From: Ignavibacteria bacterium
Lineage (GTDB): Bacteria; Bacteroidota; Ignavibacteria; Kapaibacteriales; UBA4661
Assembly: GCA_947459425.1 (NCBI GenBank)
Contig: CANHDJ010000020.1
Span: forward strand, 1 to 57,449
Direction of reading: 5' to 3'
DNA: 57,449 nucleotides
Position numbers and translations under genes: made by a program. Shown piece by piece: positions 55,601 to 57,449 of this stretch; positions within the stretch are counted from its first letter, which is position 1, and every line of letters begins with the position of its first letter. Below the pieces are notes generated by a model. That model worked only from the letters and a program-made list of their open reading frames with translations. It was not told the DNA's origin and made no database searches.

Positions 55601-55915
55601 GCGGACAATGATGCGGTCGTGAAGGTAGAAACCATTCTCGCCAAGCGCCATGCGGGTTTGCCGCTCCGCGAGGCGATTTTGGCGGCGGGGCAGGAGCGTT
55701 TCCGTCCGATTGTGATGAACTCGCTGACGGTCATGTTCGGGCTTGTGCCGATGATGCTTGGCACGGGCGCGGCAACGCAACTGCGCACGTCGCTGTCGCT
55801 GGCGGTGATTGGCGGGTTAGTGACGGCGACGGCTCTGACGCTGGTGGTGATTCCTGTCTTGTATGCTCTGGCGGAGAAAATGCAGGAGCGCTGGAAAAAG
55901 AAGCTGCAAGAGTAG
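52643..55915 (+). CDS. RND superfamily efflux permease (AcrB-like)
   Basis: A 1090-residue inner-membrane pump of the resistance-nodulation-division superfamily. The twelve-helix plan with two large periplasmic loops is clear. The N-terminus LSALSIRKPVATAMLFAAL and DLLPNIAIPRLVISTAF are typical, and the repeated helix groups include GGIAVGVGLLLDGSIVVIES. In AcrB the corresponding TM4 segment carries two adjacent Asp in the proton relay; here it reads Asp-Gly, so only the first is kept. TM10 has GIADNDAVVKVETILAK. No membrane-fusion or outer-membrane partner gene is adjacent, so the tripartite set is incomplete here. Substrate unknown. Confidence 0.93.
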   Translation: MRLSALSIRKPVATAMLFAALTLLGLVAFTRTGVDLLPNIAIPRLVISTAFRDATPEEVETLITEPLEAAAATVQGVKKVQSVSREGLSIITMEFTWGTNMDMTLLALREKLDNARFGLPRESGRPTITRLDPASQPIMTLALSYKDTTYSSLHFVHQHSDTADIERLIALKEAGRLVFKRRLEQVQGVAQAALTGGLEREIIVEFDALKLAKYGITLEETAQALKASNLSIPAGSIMQGLFKYSLRALGEFRNLKDIEGTVIRRSGASPDEGIILLSDIARVRSSCKERLGLTRLDGTEAVGINLYKDPSANTVEIAARVRAVCDTLAKEYPGFRLAVIADNSRFIEAAISNVQQEILYGGVLAVIVLFIFLRSARNIGIIGITIPVALVITALLMYFANVSFNIISLGGIAVGVGLLLDGSIVVIESIARKREEGLLPRAAALAGVREVGMPIAAGTITTMAVFLPLVFLKGIAGELFKDQSYTVVFSLAASLLVALTLIPMLAARENPTHSERKTSRLSRLFAPMFDRLERGVTRTMHFYDRALVWALEHPVQTLAGTLALVALTIAVVVIMPKEFIPPSEQEEFVLALEFPAGTSLSASAARTEAIETALLAMPEVEHCVADIGVVNELALASETRSVAAPVNILVKLRSLQDNERVQTALRNLLATMPELRSEIRLRESTFSQILSPSASDIIVRVQNRDLNRAFEEAGAIMQETRRRMESGEIRDLRTISLATDKAEPEYRITIDREQCLRYGIHAGDVARNIAEMTKGKVATTFAEFDKKIDIRVKPIFSEQFASTRSVSQEPSISIDDLFRQYIQLPSRGGAPSNTAAGASGNGMMSLPISALARWERTETFREVRREDGLRTVSLYADVKEGADIETAVAEMQRIVARRPPVPQGRTTVGGANEEIQEAFSVLYAALLISALLMYTVLAVEFESLLFPLTIMFSVPLGLIGAVLTLYAAGASLNIVSLMGLVILVGIADNDAVVKVETILAKRHAGLPLREAILAAGQERFRPIVMNSLTVMFGLVPMMLGTGAATQLRTSLSLAVIGGLVTATALTLVVIPVLYALAEKMQERWKKKLQE

Positions 55916-56257
55916 CGGATACAATGGCTGTTGCTACCCCTTTTTAGCGACGCTGAGGCGCGAAAAAGCAAAATCTTAGAAAATAAATTTGGAAATCTGA
56001 AAAAAAAATCAATTTCGTAGCGCACATTCAAGTTTCGGCGTAACATGGGGTTACGACGGAATTTGATGATGCAAAAATCGCAACTTTTTGTATTTTGTCT
56101 CCACAAAAGGTTGTGGTAGGAGGCTAAAAGCAGTGTGGTAGTTTTTCTGCCCACCTACTTACGCTGCAAGTGCAAGAATCGGAGGTGTAGCTGACCGTTT
56201 GGGTCTTGTGCGAGGGTAAATCTTTGTGGGCTAAACCAACTTTTCTTTTCTATAATT
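55916..56257. other. Intergenic region without a recognised gene
   Basis: About 340 bp between the RND gene and the small secreted peptide gene. GTAGC/GCTAC followed by CCCCTTTTT (55912-55945) may be a weak terminator of the pump gene. The rest, including a G-rich stretch near 56110-56215, shows no coding frame and no RNA family I recognise. A long leader for the peptide gene could lie here. Confidence 0.4.
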
Positions 56258-56485
56258 ATGCGTAAATTTATCGTATCGTCGCTGGCAGTGATAGCTCTTG
56301 CTGCTGGTGGATTTGCTGCAAATACACTGTTAAATACGCAGATCGCTCAGGCACAACCTCCTTTTCAAGAAGGAGAAGAGGGATCAACCACTGGGACAAT
56401 TAGTACACTCGGCGGCTGTATGATTTGTACAAATGGTACTCGGGCTAAAAATGGTTCAGGTAACACCTGTGGCCTTAATTGTTAA
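56258..56485 (+). CDS. Small Cys-rich secreted peptide (NVEALA-like)
   Basis: A 75-residue precursor. The signal-like leader (MRKFIVSSLAVIALAAGGFA, then NTLLNTQIAQA) is followed by an acidic spacer and a 22-residue C-terminal segment with four cysteines: GGCMIC and TCGLNC. The leader pattern, a hydrophobic stretch followed by N-x-L-N-x-Q, and the Cys-rich end resemble the NVEALA family of small exported peptides in Bacteroidota. Those peptides often sit beside 6-bladed beta-propeller lipoproteins, as here. Family membership is inferred from pattern and context; the canonical NVEALA string is absent. Function is unknown, with a signalling or bacteriocin-like role possible. Confidence 0.75.
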   Translation: MRKFIVSSLAVIALAAGGFAANTLLNTQIAQAQPPFQEGEEGSTTGTISTLGGCMICTNGTRAKNGSGNTCGLNC

Positions 56486-56669
56486 TGAGCAATTCCGGCT
56501 ATTTCACAGTCTATCTGACCTTCAATCAAGAAATGAAGGAACTTGCATTCCAATTGCGGAATAAGGTGAATACCTCCCATTTTTATTATTCGAGAACGAT
56601 TTAGTGATGCTATCTGAGGAGCAGTTCAACCTGCTCCTCAGTTTTTTCAAATACGTTTATCATACAATA

Positions 56670-57317
56670 ATGAATCAAATAAAAGCCCTTTCTGGTTTAC
56701 ATTTTACTTGTTTCTGCTTCTTAATAATTTTGTTCTTTGGATGTGCAGACTCAAACAAACAATCAATGAAGATTATTTACGACCAACAAACTAGCGTAAC
56801 ACCCCTGAAAGATGATATCCACAAACTCGCCGAAATTAATAATGTTGTTTCAATTGGTACTGATTCGCTCATTATTCAAGACAGAACCCAAACACTTTAT
56901 TTTGTAATAAAAGATAGTGTTGTCAATGTTCTCGGTAAAAAAGGGAATGCTCCGGGTGAATATTCTTACATCAGATCTATTGCACGGAATCAAGACACTA
57001 TTTTCATTCTTGATTCAGAAATAGGAAAAATAGTTGGTTATGATTTAACAACAAATCAGTGCGTTATGACTGCTCAAAGTAATTTTTTACGAAGTCTTGG
57101 GTCTTTGACACGCCACCATGGTCTATTTTCCAGTGCCAGACCAATGATTAAATTAACAGAAAAGCTTAAAGAAAGCGGGCAAATGCCGTTAAAGGCAAAT
57201 ACTGATAATTTTTTGTTTTCCTTTACTTTTGATTCTCTAGGAAAAGTTCAGAAGAAGCCCTTGATTTCATCGGGATCTATGCAACTCACCTTAGCAAGTT
57301 ATACCATTTTAAGTTAA
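56670..57317 (+). CDS. 6-bladed beta-propeller lipoprotein, probably truncated at its 3' end
   Basis: A 215-residue lipoprotein. The signal peptide ends in the lipobox LFFGC (Cys about residue 25). Repeated propeller-blade motifs follow: KKGNAPGEYSYIRSIARNQD (the G-x-G/A-P-G-E-Y/F signature) and IFILDSEIGKIVGYDL. Relatives of the BF3164/DUF5128-like type usually have 330-390 residues, so this frame covers only about the first half to two-thirds. The last residues (TLASYTILS) lie against a minus-strand transposase-like frame whose stop overlaps this one. Insertion of a mobile element has therefore probably cut the gene. The ATG at 56670 gives a clean lipoprotein leader. It is paired with the secreted peptide gene 184 bp upstream. 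Confidence 0.7.
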   Translation: MNQIKALSGLHFTCFCFLIILFFGCADSNKQSMKIIYDQQTSVTPLKDDIHKLAEINNVVSIGTDSLIIQDRTQTLYFVIKDSVVNVLGKKGNAPGEYSYIRSIARNQDTIFILDSEIGKIVGYDLTTNQCVMTAQSNFLRSLGSLTRHHGLFSSARPMIKLTEKLKESGQMPLKANTDNFLFSFTFDSLGKVQKKPLISSGSMQLTLASYTILS

Positions 57318-57449
57318 TGATTGTGCATGAACAATACTCATCACCCAATCAGGGCTAGTTAAAGAGAGAATAATGTCATTGCTTAACCCATCTACTACTT
57401 GCTTGATGTATGCCGAGAGAGCATCAATGTCGGCAAATGTCTTTCCGGC
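57309..57449 (-). mobile_element. C-terminal end of a probable transposase, running off the window
   Basis: An open frame on the minus strand enters at the window edge and codes 46 residues (AGKTFADIDALSAYIKQV at the start, SIVHAQSLT at the end) before a TAA at 57309-57311. The helical, charged C-terminal sequence with a Trp near the end looks like the tail of an IS630-type transposase. That assignment is tentative because the catalytic part is outside. Its stop overlaps that of the propeller lipoprotein, consistent with the element's end lying in or next to that gene. Confidence 0.45.

Noticed and set aside
55387-56154. 255-codon minus-strand frame over the RND 3' end
   Set aside because: Most of it is antisense to conserved RND helices, and the remaining intergenic part shows no coding pattern.
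1-57449. CRISPR array or prophage
   Set aside because: I saw no regularly spaced repeats, cas genes, integrase, capsid, portal or terminase genes anywhere in the window.

Overview
The window is one contiguous piece of a chromosome from a Gram-negative, aerobically respiring bacterium of the Bacteroidota/Chlorobiota (FCB) group. The reasons are: an alternative complex III gene set, a b558-type SdhC, bacillithiol synthase BshA, lpxB (lipid A), a TTTG-N21-TATATTTG promoter (Bacteroidota sigma consensus) in front of tRNA-Lys, very few Shine-Dalgarno sequences, a 7TMR-DISM histidine kinase, and a small secreted peptide next to a 6-bladed beta-propeller lipoprotein. A non-phototrophic, Ignavibacteria/Kapabacteria-like lineage fits best, but that placement is inference.

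Layout. 1-9.2 kb: housekeeping genes (typA, a YigZ/IMPACT protein, bshA) and two cell-envelope proteins (an M61 peptidase with a PDZ domain and an MltD-like murein transglycosylase with five LysM domains). 9.6-10.0 kb: a small EamA-type membrane protein. 10.1-26.0 kb: sixteen genes, all on the minus strand, forming a respiratory block. In transcription order these are nuoA, nuoB, a monohaem cytochrome c, cox2, cox1, haem O synthase, cox3, cox4, a small CPNCK membrane protein, actA, actB, actC, actD, actE, actF and sdhC. Electrons would enter at complexes I and II, pass through quinol to alternative complex III, then by cytochrome c to an A2-type haem-copper oxidase. Only nuoAB and sdhC of the two dehydrogenases lie here, so their other subunits must be elsewhere.

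26.5-38.5 kb: an NtrC-type response regulator, several uncharacterised membrane or exported proteins, an RmlD-like reductase, the c-di-AMP phosphodiesterase PgpH (7TM-HD), dnaB, a coiled-coil protein with a J-domain-like HPD segment, and a 7TMR-DISM histidine kinase. 38.7-43.0 kb: tRNA-Lys(UUU) with promoter and terminator, then zapA, a 6S RNA candidate, an SDR, rny and yceH, all on the minus strand. 43.2-49.5 kb: an F420-reductase-like protein, an AraC regulator, two acyltransferases, lpxB and a DUF58 protein. 49.5-56 kb: a chemoreceptor, AMP nucleosidase and an RND pump. 56.2-57.4 kb: a Cys-rich secreted peptide, a truncated propeller lipoprotein and the 3' end of a probable transposase running off the window.

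The most unusual locus is 44.70-45.98 kb. An AT-rich two-gene cassette is inserted in the 3' end of the araC-family gene and flanked by a perfect 76-bp direct duplication of that gene's end. The first cassette gene has a strong AGGAG Shine-Dalgarno and overlaps the araC stop. The second overlaps the first and is interrupted by a +1 frameshift at a TGA-C. I recognise neither protein. The arrangement resembles toxin-antitoxin, restriction or other selfish modules inserted with long target duplication.
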